A stretch of 64,000 nt of DNA from an uncultured Lachnospiraceae bacterium (GTDB lineage Bacteria > Bacillota > Clostridia > Lachnospirales > Lachnospiraceae). Positions 34,651-43,618 of this stretch are shown one piece after another (positions within the stretch are counted from its first letter, which is position 1; every line of letters begins with the position of its first letter). Below the pieces are notes generated by a model. It had not been told where the DNA came from and ran no database searches. It worked only from the letters and a program-made list of their open reading frames with translations. The stretch covers positions 1-64,000 of the forward strand of contig CACXFB010000052.1 in NCBI GenBank assembly GCA_902766825.1, written 5' to 3'. The position numbers and the translations under genes were made by a program.

Positions 34651-36198
34651 CTACTTTTTCTTTTTGTCTTTTTTCTCTTCTTTCTCTTTTTCGACCTTTC
34701 TTCCTCTTCCGTACACTCCGGCATAGAATGCAAGTCTGTCGATATGAGCCTTGGTAAGTTCACCAGGTCTCATTCTCCACTTCCAGTTATCACCCAGAGT
34801 AGACGGTGTATTCATTCTTGCACTGTTATCCAATCCAAGGATATCCTGTACCTGATGAATACATGCATTAGAACTTGTGGCATAACCCATGCGGACTGTT
34901 GCCTCTGTAAGTTCGCTAACAGAATTTGCATTAAGATACTCTTTAGCATACTTAAGATCCTCAGGCTTTTGTCCTTTGAAATATCCGGCAAGAGTCTCAT
35001 TATCATGAGTTCCACCATAAACAACCTGATTGTTCTTCGTATAATTATGTGGCAAATATTCATTATCCGGATCACTGAATCCAAACTGAAGAATCTTCAT
35101 TCCCGGATATCCCATCTTATCCATAAGCTTTGTTACCGGCGGAATCAAAACTCCAAGATCCTCTGCGATAATCTGCTTATCACCGACTGCCTCAGAAATA
35201 ACATCTGTAAGTTTCTTTCCAGGACCTTTCTTGTATGTACCATGCTCTGCAGTATCATACTTTGACGGTATTGAATAGTATCTTACGATACCGATAAAAT
35301 GGTCAATTCTGATAATGTCATAAAGCTTTGCGGATGAAGCCATTCTCTGTCTCCACCATTCAAAATCTTCTGCCTCCATTGCTTTCCAGTCATAAAGAGG
35401 ATTCCCCCATCTCTGACCTGTTGCCGAGAAATTATCCGGCGGAACGCCAGCGATATTAATCGGATTCTTGCGCTCATCGAGTTCAAATAATCTTCCATGA
35501 ACCCATACATCTGAGCTGTCAAGAGCTACATAAAGAGGAATATCTCCGATAACCTTGATGCCCTTCTTGTTAGCATAATCCTTAAGGTCATTCCACTGCT
35601 CATAGAACTTGAACTGACAGAACTTCCAAAAGTCTACGTCATCTTTTAATAATTTTGCATACTTCTTAAGAGCTTTTTCCTCTCTGAATCTGATATCCTC
35701 ATCCCAAGCAAGCCATTCCTTATTGTCGAAATGATTCTTAAGAGCCATGTAAAAACTGTAGTCCTCAATCCAGAATGCATTATCCTCAAGGAACTGCTTA
35801 TACTTCTTGGTCTTCTTATGATTACTTGCCTCGTATGCTTTACGAAGAACAATAAACCTGCTGTTATATATCTTCTCGTAATCTACATACGATGGGTTGC
35901 TTCCCCAGTCAAATTTGTTCATTTCATCTGAAGCTAAAAGTCCTTCTTTTACAAGATAATCAAGATCAATAAAATAAGGATTTCCCGCAAATGCCGAAAA
36001 TGACTGATATGGACTGTCTCCATAGCTCGTAGGTCCTAACGGAAGAACCTGCCAATACTTCTGATTTGCTTCCACCAGCATGTCAACAAACTTGTAACCT
36101 TCGTCACCAAAGGTACCGATTCCATACTTAGATGGCAAGCTGCTAATTGAAAGAAGCAGTCCTGCTCCTCTCTCTAATTCGTTCTTGTTATTCACCAT
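34651..36198 (-). CDS. malQ: 4-alpha-glucanotransferase (amylomaltase)
   Basis: This 515-residue GH77 enzyme moves maltosyl and longer glucan segments between maltodextrins, freeing glucose. Seen are GAGLLLSISSLPSKYGIG at the N-terminus, FSAFAGNPYFIDLD, GDIPLYVALDSSDVW, the nucleophile region IIRIDHFIG, the acid/base glutamate in IIAEDLGVL and the VYGGTHDNET motif. The tail is a run of Lys and Glu. The ATG at 36198 follows GTGGAG with good spacing. It heads malQ-E-F-G, so intake and first breakdown of maltodextrin are made together. Confidence 0.95.
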   Translation of the reverse strand: MVNNKNELERGAGLLLSISSLPSKYGIGTFGDEGYKFVDMLVEANQKYWQVLPLGPTSYGDSPYQSFSAFAGNPYFIDLDYLVKEGLLASDEMNKFDWGSNPSYVDYEKIYNSRFIVLRKAYEASNHKKTKKYKQFLEDNAFWIEDYSFYMALKNHFDNKEWLAWDEDIRFREEKALKKYAKLLKDDVDFWKFCQFKFYEQWNDLKDYANKKGIKVIGDIPLYVALDSSDVWVHGRLFELDERKNPINIAGVPPDNFSATGQRWGNPLYDWKAMEAEDFEWWRQRMASSAKLYDIIRIDHFIGIVRYYSIPSKYDTAEHGTYKKGPGKKLTDVISEAVGDKQIIAEDLGVLIPPVTKLMDKMGYPGMKILQFGFSDPDNEYLPHNYTKNNQVVYGGTHDNETLAGYFKGQKPEDLKYAKEYLNANSVSELTEATVRMGYATSSNACIHQVQDILGLDNSARMNTPSTLGDNWKWRMRPGELTKAHIDRLAFYAGVYGRGRKVEKEKEEKKDKKKK

Positions 36199-36246
36199 CT
36201 TAAACTCCACTTTCTATACGAAACTCGACGCATTAAAGTCTAGGAA

Positions 36247-36275
36247 TAGCATACCATCACACCTATGTTTTGTCA
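36247..36275 (-). promoter_or_regulatory. mal operon promoter
   Basis: A perfect TTGACA (36270-36275), a 17-base spacer and TATGCT (36247-36252) lie on the minus strand, about 45 bases before malQ. No clear catabolite-response element was seen. Confidence 0.7.
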
Positions 36276-36441
36276 ATAGAATGTGCACAAAAACCTCACT
36301 CGTTTTTTATGTTTTTTGCTAAGTATTTCACATACGCTTTGGTTATTTTTCGCATCTTTTGGCCTTACTTTTATATAAAACCTACAATAAATTGTCGATT
36401 AGACTCATTTCACCACAAAATATTGTTTAACATTACCCCCA

Positions 36442-37215
36442 TTAAACGACATTATAAAACTGTCTTGCATTAGTAGCTGTTATACTTATAACATCCTGCA
36501 CATCCATTTCCTTTATTTCAGCCAGTTTTTTTGCAACATACACAAGATTAGAAGAATTATTTCTGGTTCCGCGGTTTGGTTCCGGCGCAAGATACGGGCA
36601 GTCAGTCTCAAGAAGAATTCTCTCTATAGGCACAATACGCGCAACTTCGCAAAGCTTCCTTGCATTCTTAAAGGTAAGCACACCGCCGATGCCGATGTAA
36701 TACCCCATATCAACATATTGCTTTGCCATATCCTTTTCGTACGAGAAGCAATGTATAACCATCTTATTAATCCGCTCTTTGTATTCTCTTATGATTTCAA
36801 ATGTATCCGCAGCAGCGTCCCTGCTGTGAATGATAACAGGCATATTATGTTTTGCAGCAACCTCAAGCTGGCTTACAAACCATTTTTTCTGAATATCTCT
36901 TGGCACATCGTCCCAATAATAATCAAGTCCGATTTCACCTACCGCCACTACCTTTTCAAGTGTCAGCGTGTTTTCTATCCAGTCAAGATCCTCTTTTGTC
37001 ATCTCACCACAGTCCGAAGGATGCACACCGACAGCTGCGTATATAAACGAATGCTTCTTTGCCAGCTCAACGCTTCTCTTACATCCTTCAAGCGATGCAC
37101 CCACATTTACCACATTACATATAATATCTTTAAGTCCGTCTATAACCTGCTCTCTATCCTCATCAAACTGCTTATCGTCATAATGGGCATGTGTATCAAA
37201 TATTCCTGTTTCCAT
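36442..37215 (-). CDS. tatD: TatD family metal-dependent hydrolase/DNase
   Basis: This 257-residue TIM-barrel enzyme has metal ligands visible in DTHAHYDD (about residues 7-14), GEIGLDYYWD, IIHSRDA, VIHCFSY and ETDCPYLAPEP. Family members act as 3'-5' exonucleases or deoxyribonucleases in DNA quality control. It is cotranscribed with the Hsp70-like gene 18 bases upstream. An AGGAGAA ribosome site lies before the ATG. No clear terminator follows. The 243 bases up to malQ hold the mal promoter and little else. Confidence 0.92.
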   Translation of the reverse strand: METGIFDTHAHYDDKQFDEDREQVIDGLKDIICNVVNVGASLEGCKRSVELAKKHSFIYAAVGVHPSDCGEMTKEDLDWIENTLTLEKVVAVGEIGLDYYWDDVPRDIQKKWFVSQLEVAAKHNMPVIIHSRDAAADTFEIIREYKERINKMVIHCFSYEKDMAKQYVDMGYYIGIGGVLTFKNARKLCEVARIVPIERILLETDCPYLAPEPNRGTRNNSSNLVYVAKKLAEIKEMDVQDVISITATNARQFYNVV

Positions 37216-37233
37216 GATCCATATTTCTCCTGC

Positions 37234-37986
37234 TTATTTTATTTCATCCTGCTCGCCGAATACTATTTCATTCGGGATAACCTGCGACTCCTCGTCACTG
37301 TAATCTGCCTCGCTTATTTCCTCTTCCTCAAATATCTCCTCAAGCGTCTTTTTATTAAATACTGCCTGCGACATGGTCTTTAACAATTCAATCATCCTTG
37401 ATGCATCGATCACCATTCCCATATCGTATATACCGGCAAGCTCATTACATGCATCAAAAATCAGAATCTTTATCTTGGAATCACTCTTTTGTCTTATATT
37501 CGAAATGTCGGCATACAGCTTCTTCTTACTTATAGACGCCTTGTTGTAGTACTTAACCTCAGCCACAACGCTATCCTTATACCACTCTACAATCAAAAGT
37601 CGTTCCGAAACCGAGATTGCAATGTACTCAGTGTATTTTAATACCTGGCCAAGCTCAGTTTTGCTTATAAGTCTTGGCTTCTTAATGCCGGCAACTTCAA
37701 AATTCTCTTTTATCATAATGCGGTCAGCAACTATGGCATCTGCCGGGCAGGCAACAAGAGCCGAACATCCTTTTATTCCTCCATGCAAAAGATTGGCTGC
37801 CTGCGCAAAATCAGAAACAGCCGGGCGTACATCCTTACCTGTTGCAAACCATGCCGATTGATAAAAAGGAATGCAAGGAATCCTCTGAATTCCCTGTGGC
37901 ATAACCTTCACATATTCACCGTTACCATCCGGCTTTGCAATTATATATCCATCATTGTCCACTATTATATTTATGATTGTTTTCAT
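37234..37986 (-). CDS. Degenerate Hsp70/actin-fold-like protein
   Basis: This 250-residue protein is not a named family to me. Its order of segments follows the first lobe of an Hsp70 nucleotide-binding domain. VKVMPQGIQRIPCIPFYQ and the ATGKDV turn match the region after phosphate-1. CPADAIVADRIMIKENFEVAG followed by KPRLISKTELGQVLKY matches the VPA...R..t..A...AGl..lrli.EptAAAlaY stretch. The phosphate-binding DLGTT and GGGTFD loops are not kept, so it probably does not hydrolyse ATP. The C-terminus is very acidic. It is the first gene of a pair with tatD and its promoter lies within the preceding hairpin. Confidence 0.5.
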   Translation of the reverse strand: MKTIINIIVDNDGYIIAKPDGNGEYVKVMPQGIQRIPCIPFYQSAWFATGKDVRPAVSDFAQAANLLHGGIKGCSALVACPADAIVADRIMIKENFEVAGIKKPRLISKTELGQVLKYTEYIAISVSERLLIVEWYKDSVVAEVKYYNKASISKKKLYADISNIRQKSDSKIKILIFDACNELAGIYDMGMVIDASRMIELLKTMSQAVFNKKTLEEIFEEEEISEADYSDEESQVIPNEIVFGEQDEIK

Positions 37987-38010
37987 CTAAAATACCTCAT
38001 TTCAATAAAT

Positions 38011-38086
38011 AAAGCCTCCGCTTTCCAACGGTTAATATTTTATAACAATAGTTACTTTTTATCAACCGCGGTCAGCCGGAGGCTTT
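38011..38086 (-). terminator. Large hairpin ending the ABC-2 operon, with a promoter in its loop
   Basis: Perfect ten-base outer arms (38011-38020 AAAGCCTCCG with 38077-38086) and inner arms AACGGTT/AACCG (38027-38033 with 38064-38068) enclose an AT-rich loop. On the minus strand the outer arm ends in TTTATTTATT. It fits a terminator after the permease gene. Confidence 0.55.
38037..38065 (-). promoter_or_regulatory. Promoter of the Hsp70-like gene and tatD
   Basis: TTGATA (38060-38065), a 17-base spacer and TAAAAT (38037-38042) lie exactly in the loop of the inverted repeat at 38011-38086. Confidence 0.6.
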
Positions 38087-38143
38087 CGCATAAAATGCTA
38101 TTTTATATTTTCAAATACTCGCCTGATTATATATCCCGTTATA

Positions 38144-39520
38144 CTATACTTCCCTTCTTACAAATCCATCGTATGCGGTAAGCAGGAATACAATCATATG
38201 AACCACAATTACTCCCACAGCAAATGTCATAGTGTGACCTATATATCCTGTTGTCTGGTTCATAACAGCCTGCAAATCAACGTTAGAGAATATAAGATAT
38301 CTTCCCCAGTCAATATGGAAAGCCATCATAATTGATGTGACAATACTTCCTCCAAGCATACATGCAATACCTGCACCTACAGCAGCTGCTGTACTTCTAA
38401 GCAGTGATGATAATGCAAATGCCATTGTTTCATACACAATAACCTGAACAAATGAAAGCAGATATGTCTTTGCATAGTATAAAATTGCCGCATAAGCAAC
38501 TACCTTTTCCTTGCTCAATGAATACGTCACATACTGACATCCAAGGTTATGTCCTCCGTTAAAGATTACCGCCAGTACAATGTTAATCACAAAGGTTACA
38601 ACCATAAGTATAAACGACATGCTAACAAGAGTCAGATACTTACTTGTTATAATCTTTCCTCTCTTCACAGGATTGATAAGAAGGAATTTTATTGTTCCTT
38701 CCGAGAACTCCTTTGCCACTATCTGACCTGCAAGCACAAGCATACAGATACTTAAAATAGCAAAGATTGAAGATGAATTAAGAAGCACCATCCAGAGTGT
38801 TTCCTGTTTTTCGCCGCTATACATACTAAGCGATGTGTTATCGTCAATATAATAACCCAGATTATTATCAAGCGCATATTTTGTAACTTTATAATTCTTA
38901 ATCATCTCAATTGTATCAGCTGAATTATCGTCATATGATTCAATCTGATTCTGGAGATTTACTATATCATAGACTTTCTGTACCCTCTCATCATCAACAT
39001 CCTTAACACCCTTATCAAGCAAATATTTATAAGGGTTTGTTATTGCATTATTAAGTGCTGCCTTAGTATACTCCATATCCGACTGCTCTGAAGCTATTTC
39101 AAGGAAATGTGTAAAATCAGTACATTCATATGAAATCAGTTCAAGCACTTGTGGCACATCTTTTTCTTCAACAGGCATGCCATGATATGAACCGGAAAGA
39201 ATAACCTCTTCCACCTCAGAAACACATGGATGATCCATTTCTTTTATACCGACTTTTTTGAGTGCCTGCACAAACTCCAACTGTCTTTTTGTAGAATGCA
39301 GCACATCACCATCTTCAATCCGTTGCTGTATACTTTCCTCGTACGCTTCAACAGTCATACTGCTTCTTGAATCATAATCTTCATCACTATACAAATTGTT
39401 AAAAGTATACTTTAAAATCAACTGCAGTCCCACACACGCCAAAACAACAATTATTGTTGCAATGATGGTGCTTTTTCTTTTAAGCATTTTAATATATTCA
39501 TTAACTATGAGCTTAAGCAA
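38144..39520 (-). CDS. ABC-2 type exporter permease
   Basis: This 458-residue membrane protein has an N-terminal helix (about residues 18-38), an exported domain of about 200 residues rich in acidic residues, and five C-terminal helices (from about 245 on: FAILSICMLVLAGQIVAKEFSEGTIKFLL). The KEFSEGTIK motif after the second helix is typical of ABC-2 permeases of the NatB/bacitracin type. It works with the ATPase whose 3' end it overlaps by eight bases. The substrate is unknown; a lipid, peptide antibiotic or sodium role are the usual options. Confidence 0.85.
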   Translation of the reverse strand: MLKLIVNEYIKMLKRKSTIIATIIVVLACVGLQLILKYTFNNLYSDEDYDSRSSMTVEAYEESIQQRIEDGDVLHSTKRQLEFVQALKKVGIKEMDHPCVSEVEEVILSGSYHGMPVEEKDVPQVLELISYECTDFTHFLEIASEQSDMEYTKAALNNAITNPYKYLLDKGVKDVDDERVQKVYDIVNLQNQIESYDDNSADTIEMIKNYKVTKYALDNNLGYYIDDNTSLSMYSGEKQETLWMVLLNSSSIFAILSICMLVLAGQIVAKEFSEGTIKFLLINPVKRGKIITSKYLTLVSMSFILMVVTFVINIVLAVIFNGGHNLGCQYVTYSLSKEKVVAYAAILYYAKTYLLSFVQVIVYETMAFALSSLLRSTAAAVGAGIACMLGGSIVTSIMMAFHIDWGRYLIFSNVDLQAVMNQTTGYIGHTMTFAVGVIVVHMIVFLLTAYDGFVRREV

Positions 39521-40463
39521 TCTGATTACCTCCTTCCTGTGCAGTCAGCTGGATAAATGCATCCTCAAGACTTCTGCTCTCTTCCTGCACAACAGTCTCA
39601 ATATCAATTCCGTCTTCAATGAGAGCTCTGTTAATACCGGATATCTTAACATCAGATTCTTTTGGTATACTTACTTCAACCTTAATTCCATCTCCGCTAA
39701 GTTTAGCCTCAACATCAAACTTTGATGTAATTAACTGCATGGCTTTATCATTATCTGCAGTAACCACACTGTACTTAAGACTGTTACCAAATGCCTCTTC
39801 CTTAAACTCATCAATCTGTTTTATTGCAAGCATTTTACCGTTGGCAATAATTCCGACTCTGTCACACATAAGCTCCATTTCACTCATAAGATGACTTGAA
39901 ACAATTACACTGCAGTTTTCCTCATGGGCAATTCTGATTAAAACATTTCTAAGTCCCTTGATTCCCGCAGGATCAAGACCGTTAGTTGGTTCATCAAGTA
40001 TAAGAACCTCCGGACGGTGTAATATTGCCTGTGCAACTCCAAGACGCTGTCTCATACCAAGCGAATACTTTTTTACCTTATCATTAATTCTGTTAGACAA
40101 TCCTACTATCTCAACAACTCTGTCTATTCTCTCCTGATCAACACCTTTTCTCATTCTGGCATACTGCTTTAAGTTATCCATTCCGGACAATTCCTTATAC
40201 ATCTCAGGATTCTCAACAATTCCGCCAACAAGGCTCATTGCATCTTCAAAGTTTTTCTTTATATCCACACCGCATATACTTATTTCTCCCTCATCCAAGA
40301 ACAGCATACCAACTGCTATTTTAATGGTAGTTGTCTTACCTGCACCATTAGGTCCGAGGAATCCGAAAACTTCTCCTTTATATGTTTCAAAGCTTACATC
40401 ATGCAATATCTGTTTTTTGCCTAATGTTTTATTTAAATGCTCTATCTTAAGCGCTGTCTCCAT
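39513..40463 (-). CDS. ABC exporter ATP-binding protein
   Basis: This 316-residue ATPase has Walker A GPNGAGKTT (about residues 37-45), Q-loop, signature YSLGMRQRLGVAQAI (about 133-147), Walker B LILDEPTNGLD and the switch histidine in VSSHLMSEME. A C-terminal domain of about 80 residues, as in NatA/BcrA-type exporters, follows. Its start codon overlaps the stop of the upstream anchored protein (TAATG), and its 3' end overlaps the permease. Three coupled genes thus form one exporter unit. Confidence 0.92.
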   Translation of the reverse strand: METALKIEHLNKTLGKKQILHDVSFETYKGEVFGFLGPNGAGKTTTIKIAVGMLFLDEGEISICGVDIKKNFEDAMSLVGGIVENPEMYKELSGMDNLKQYARMRKGVDQERIDRVVEIVGLSNRINDKVKKYSLGMRQRLGVAQAILHRPEVLILDEPTNGLDPAGIKGLRNVLIRIAHEENCSVIVSSHLMSEMELMCDRVGIIANGKMLAIKQIDEFKEEAFGNSLKYSVVTADNDKAMQLITSKFDVEAKLSGDGIKVEVSIPKESDVKISGINRALIEDGIDIETVVQEESRSLEDAFIQLTAQEGGNQIA

Positions 40464-41302
40464 TATTCCTCTCCTTTCTTAATTGCATCCATCGGTGTCT
40501 GCACATCATCAGATTCTTCATCATCTTTCAGGCTGATATTTGATATTTCATATTTTTCTCCCTGAGTTTCGCCTATAACTTCTCCGTCCCACATTGAGTA
40601 AATCTCAGCCTCACTTATTTTCCATTCACCATCTGTATACAGATAAATAAATGACACACTGTACTTAACACTTACTTCTACAGAATCGTCCTTGATATAA
40701 CCCTCTCTAACCATCGCCTGTCTGTCCTCATTTGTATTCATGGAATCTTCACCTACAAAATCCACAATATCATCGTAATATGTATCATAACCACTTAACC
40801 CCGGAAAACACATATATTTTGGAATAGTCATGGTCACTGTTACATCAGCTGTGTACAATGCTCCTTTGTTACCATATTCCTTAATCTTGGCCTTTTCAAT
40901 GGAAGCATCGCAATCCTTAACATTGCCTACATAATCTTCATCGTAACACATTTTATAAAAATCTTTGAAATCTTTCTTTTTACACATTCCACCGCCATCG
41001 CCTACAAGCATTCCGTCTACCACAGAACTACCTATAGTCTTGTCCGTCCAATATGCATCCATAACCTTATCAATCTCAGCTATCTGAGCTTTCTTATCTT
41101 CCTCACTCCAAACGCCTTTTATATCACTCTCAGTTGCAGTCATATAAGCGTTGATAAAATTGCTGGCATCTGTTTTAATTCCATCTGTTGCGTTAACAAA
41201 TCTTCTATGTGCAATAAAAACGTACAATGCTGTGCCTAAAATCACTGCCGCGCCCAGCACAAGTCCTCTGTTGACCCTTTTCAGTCTTATCTTGAAATTC
41301 AC
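40463..41302 (-). CDS. Membrane-anchored extracytoplasmic protein of unknown function
   Basis: This protein of about 279 residues has a basic N-terminus, one anchor helix (about residues 12-32) and an exported domain. The domain starts with a helix (TDASNFINAYMTATESDIKG), contains a cystatin/NTF2-like strand set (SVEVSVKYSVSFIYLYTDGEWKI) and ends in an acidic tail. I do not recognise a family. It is the first gene of the exporter operon and may be its substrate-binding or sensing partner. The start is uncertain: GTG 41302 has GGAGG at good spacing, while ATG 41308 stands too close to the site. Confidence 0.55.
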   Translation of the reverse strand: MNFKIRLKRVNRGLVLGAAVILGTALYVFIAHRRFVNATDGIKTDASNFINAYMTATESDIKGVWSEEDKKAQIAEIDKVMDAYWTDKTIGSSVVDGMLVGDGGGMCKKKDFKDFYKMCYDEDYVGNVKDCDASIEKAKIKEYGNKGALYTADVTVTMTIPKYMCFPGLSGYDTYYDDIVDFVGEDSMNTNEDRQAMVREGYIKDDSVEVSVKYSVSFIYLYTDGEWKISEAEIYSMWDGEVIGETQGEKYEISNISLKDDEESDDVQTPMDAIKKGEE

Positions 41303-41430
41303 TTTCATACCTCCTGACATAATAATTTGTTTTTCTAAAGTCTGTAAAACATTCAAACAGTCAGCTAAAACTATAACACATGAAAATATTAAATTTAGTA
41401 CTTTTTTATTAAAATTTTCTTAAAAGGAAA

Positions 41431-41463
41431 ATACCGGCATCGATTTTCATCGAATACCGGTAC
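41431..41463 (-). terminator. metG terminator
   Basis: Imperfect arms built on ACCGGCATCGA/TCGAATACCGGT (41432-41443 with 41449-41462) are followed on the minus strand by ATTTTCCTTTT. Confidence 0.65.
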
Positions 41464-41504
41464 TGTAAATTACTTTATTTATCCCTAATTAATCTTCCCA
41501 AAAA

Positions 41505-43457
41505 CTAGCAGATCTGGGCACCTGCAGGCATGTCCTTTTCAGGAACAACAAGTGCAAGTTCTCCTTTTTCATTTTCAGCGCAAAGAAGCATTCCTTCTGA
41601 AACTACCCCTGCAAGCTTTGCAGGTTTTAAGTTAACAAGAACCATTACTTTCTTTCCAACCATCTCCTCAGGAGAATAGTATGCCTTGATTCCTGACACG
41701 ATCTGCTTAACCTGTGAGCCTATCTTAACCTGTGAGCAAAGAAGCTTCTTAGACTTTTTAACTTCCTCGCAGGCAATTATCTCACCTACCTGGAACTGCA
41801 TCTTTGCAAAGTCATCGTAAGTAATCTCAGGCATTGGCTCTATGTCGATTACATTTTCATCCTTAGCGGCAGCTTCTTCACTTGCTTCCTTCTTAGCATT
41901 CACTTCCTCAAGTACTTTCTCTATATCCTGACGTACAAATAAAATCTCAGGCGCATCTGTTACTTTATTACCCGAAGGATAAAGTCCATACTGATCAAGC
42001 TCATCAAAACTTCTAAGCTTTGTATTTAACATCTTTGCAATCTTATCTGCAGTCTGTGGCATAAATGGTGCCAAAAGACTTGCACCGATTGTGATGCTCT
42101 CAACAAGATTGTACATTACTGTGGCAAGTCTGTCCTTCTTATCTTCATCCTTTGCAAGAACCCAAGGCATTGTCTCGTCGATATACTTGTTGCATCTCTT
42201 GAAGAGATTAAATATCTGTGTGATTGCATCCGCAACACGAAGCTTATCCATCTTCTCATCAACAAGTCCGAGTGTCTTAAGAGCAACCGCCTTTAAATCT
42301 TCATCAAATGAATCCGTAGCCTTTTTATCGCTTACAACACCGTCAAAATATTTGTTGGTCATTGAGATAGTACGGTTTACAAGGTTACCGAGAGTATTTG
42401 CAAGGTCAGAATTCATTCTCTCAACCATAAGCTCCCACGTTATAACTCCGTCGCTTTCAAACGGCATCTCATGAAGAACAAAATATCTTACTGCATCAAC
42501 ACCGAACATCTCAACAAGGTCGTCCGCATAGATAACGTTACCCTTTGACTTACTCATCTTTCCGTCACCCTGTAAAAGCCAAGGATGTCCGAAAATCTGC
42601 TTTGGAAGAGGAAGGTCAAGTGCCATAAGCATAATCGGCCAGTAGATTGTGTGGAATCTTAAAATGTCCTTTCCGATAAGATGAAGGTCACATGGCCAGT
42701 ATTTGTTATAAAGCTCGTCACTGTTACCATCAAGATCAAATCCAAGTCCTGTGATGTAGTTGCTTAACGCATCAATCCAAACATAGATAACATGCTTGTC
42801 ATCAAAATCAACAGGTATTCCCCATTTAAATGATGTTCTTGAAACACAAAGATCCTGAAGACCTGCCTTGATGAAGTTGTTCATCATCTCGTTCTTACGT
42901 GATTCCGGCTGGATGAAATCCGGATTCTCTTCTATATGTTTAATAAGTCTGTCTGTATATTTACCAAGCTTTAAGAAATACGCTTCTTCCTTAGCCGGTG
43001 TACATGGACGTCCGCAATCAGGACATTTTCCGTCAACAAGCTGCGATGATGTGAAGAAGGACTCGCAAGGAGTACAATACATTCCTTCATAAAATCCCTT
43101 GTAAATATCACCTTTATCGTAAAGCTTCTTAAAAATCTTCTGAACCTGCTTCTCATGATCCTCATCTGTAGTTCTGATGAATCTGTCATATGAAGTGTTC
43201 ATAAGATCCCAGATACCTTTTATCTGAGTTGAAACATTATCTACAAACTCCTTAGGAGTAATTCCTGCTTCAGATGCCTTAATCTCAATCTTCTGTCCAT
43301 GCTCGTCTGTTCCTGTCTGGAAACGAACATCAAATCCTTTTTCTCTCTTATATCTTGCTATACTGTCGGCAAGAACAATCTCATACGTGTTACCGATATG
43401 AGGTTTGCCTGATGTATATGCTATAGCCGTTGTAATATAGTATGGTTTCTTTGCCAT
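41505..43457 (-). CDS. metG: Methionine--tRNA ligase
   Basis: This 650-residue class I synthetase charges tRNA-Met. The HIGH-like motif is KPHIGN (about residues 15-20). A zinc site with two CxxC pairs (CTPC and CPDC, about 127-148) and the KMSKSKG catalytic loop (about 297-303) follow. The C-terminal 110 residues are the tRNA-binding OB fold (VGEIIACEEVKKSKKLLCSQV) that makes the dimeric form. An AGGAGGTG ribosome site fixes the ATG at 43457. It has its own promoter, back to back with that of rubrerythrin. Confidence 0.97.
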   Translation of the reverse strand: MAKKPYYITTAIAYTSGKPHIGNTYEIVLADSIARYKREKGFDVRFQTGTDEHGQKIEIKASEAGITPKEFVDNVSTQIKGIWDLMNTSYDRFIRTTDEDHEKQVQKIFKKLYDKGDIYKGFYEGMYCTPCESFFTSSQLVDGKCPDCGRPCTPAKEEAYFLKLGKYTDRLIKHIEENPDFIQPESRKNEMMNNFIKAGLQDLCVSRTSFKWGIPVDFDDKHVIYVWIDALSNYITGLGFDLDGNSDELYNKYWPCDLHLIGKDILRFHTIYWPIMLMALDLPLPKQIFGHPWLLQGDGKMSKSKGNVIYADDLVEMFGVDAVRYFVLHEMPFESDGVITWELMVERMNSDLANTLGNLVNRTISMTNKYFDGVVSDKKATDSFDEDLKAVALKTLGLVDEKMDKLRVADAITQIFNLFKRCNKYIDETMPWVLAKDEDKKDRLATVMYNLVESITIGASLLAPFMPQTADKIAKMLNTKLRSFDELDQYGLYPSGNKVTDAPEILFVRQDIEKVLEEVNAKKEASEEAAAKDENVIDIEPMPEITYDDFAKMQFQVGEIIACEEVKKSKKLLCSQVKIGSQVKQIVSGIKAYYSPEEMVGKKVMVLVNLKPAKLAGVVSEGMLLCAENEKGELALVVPEKDMPAGAQIC

Positions 43458-43494
43458 AGTGGCACCTCCTCTTATATTCCTGATTAACATTACA

Positions 43495-43524
43495 AGTATA
43501 TTATCGCACTCTTACTCTTGTCAA
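43495..43524 (-). promoter_or_regulatory. metG promoter
   Basis: A perfect TTGACA (43519-43524), an 18-base spacer and TATACT (43495-43500) lie on the minus strand. The -35 is one arm of the dyad shared with the rubrerythrin promoter. Confidence 0.6.
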
Positions 43525-43535
43525 CATTTCAATTG

Positions 43536-43564
43536 TTGACACGCAAAAAAATAACCTGTAAAAT
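43536..43564 (+). promoter_or_regulatory. Rubrerythrin promoter
   Basis: A perfect TTGACA (43536-43541), a 17-base spacer and TAAAAT (43559-43564) lie on the plus strand. TGTCAACA (43519-43526) and TGTTGACA (43534-43541) form a perfect dyad that contains both -35 boxes. Confidence 0.7.
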
Positions 43565-43618
43565 TATTGTAACATTGCGTTTAGGCGTGGTTAAAATATG
43601 AAAATGGAGGTTTGCGTT

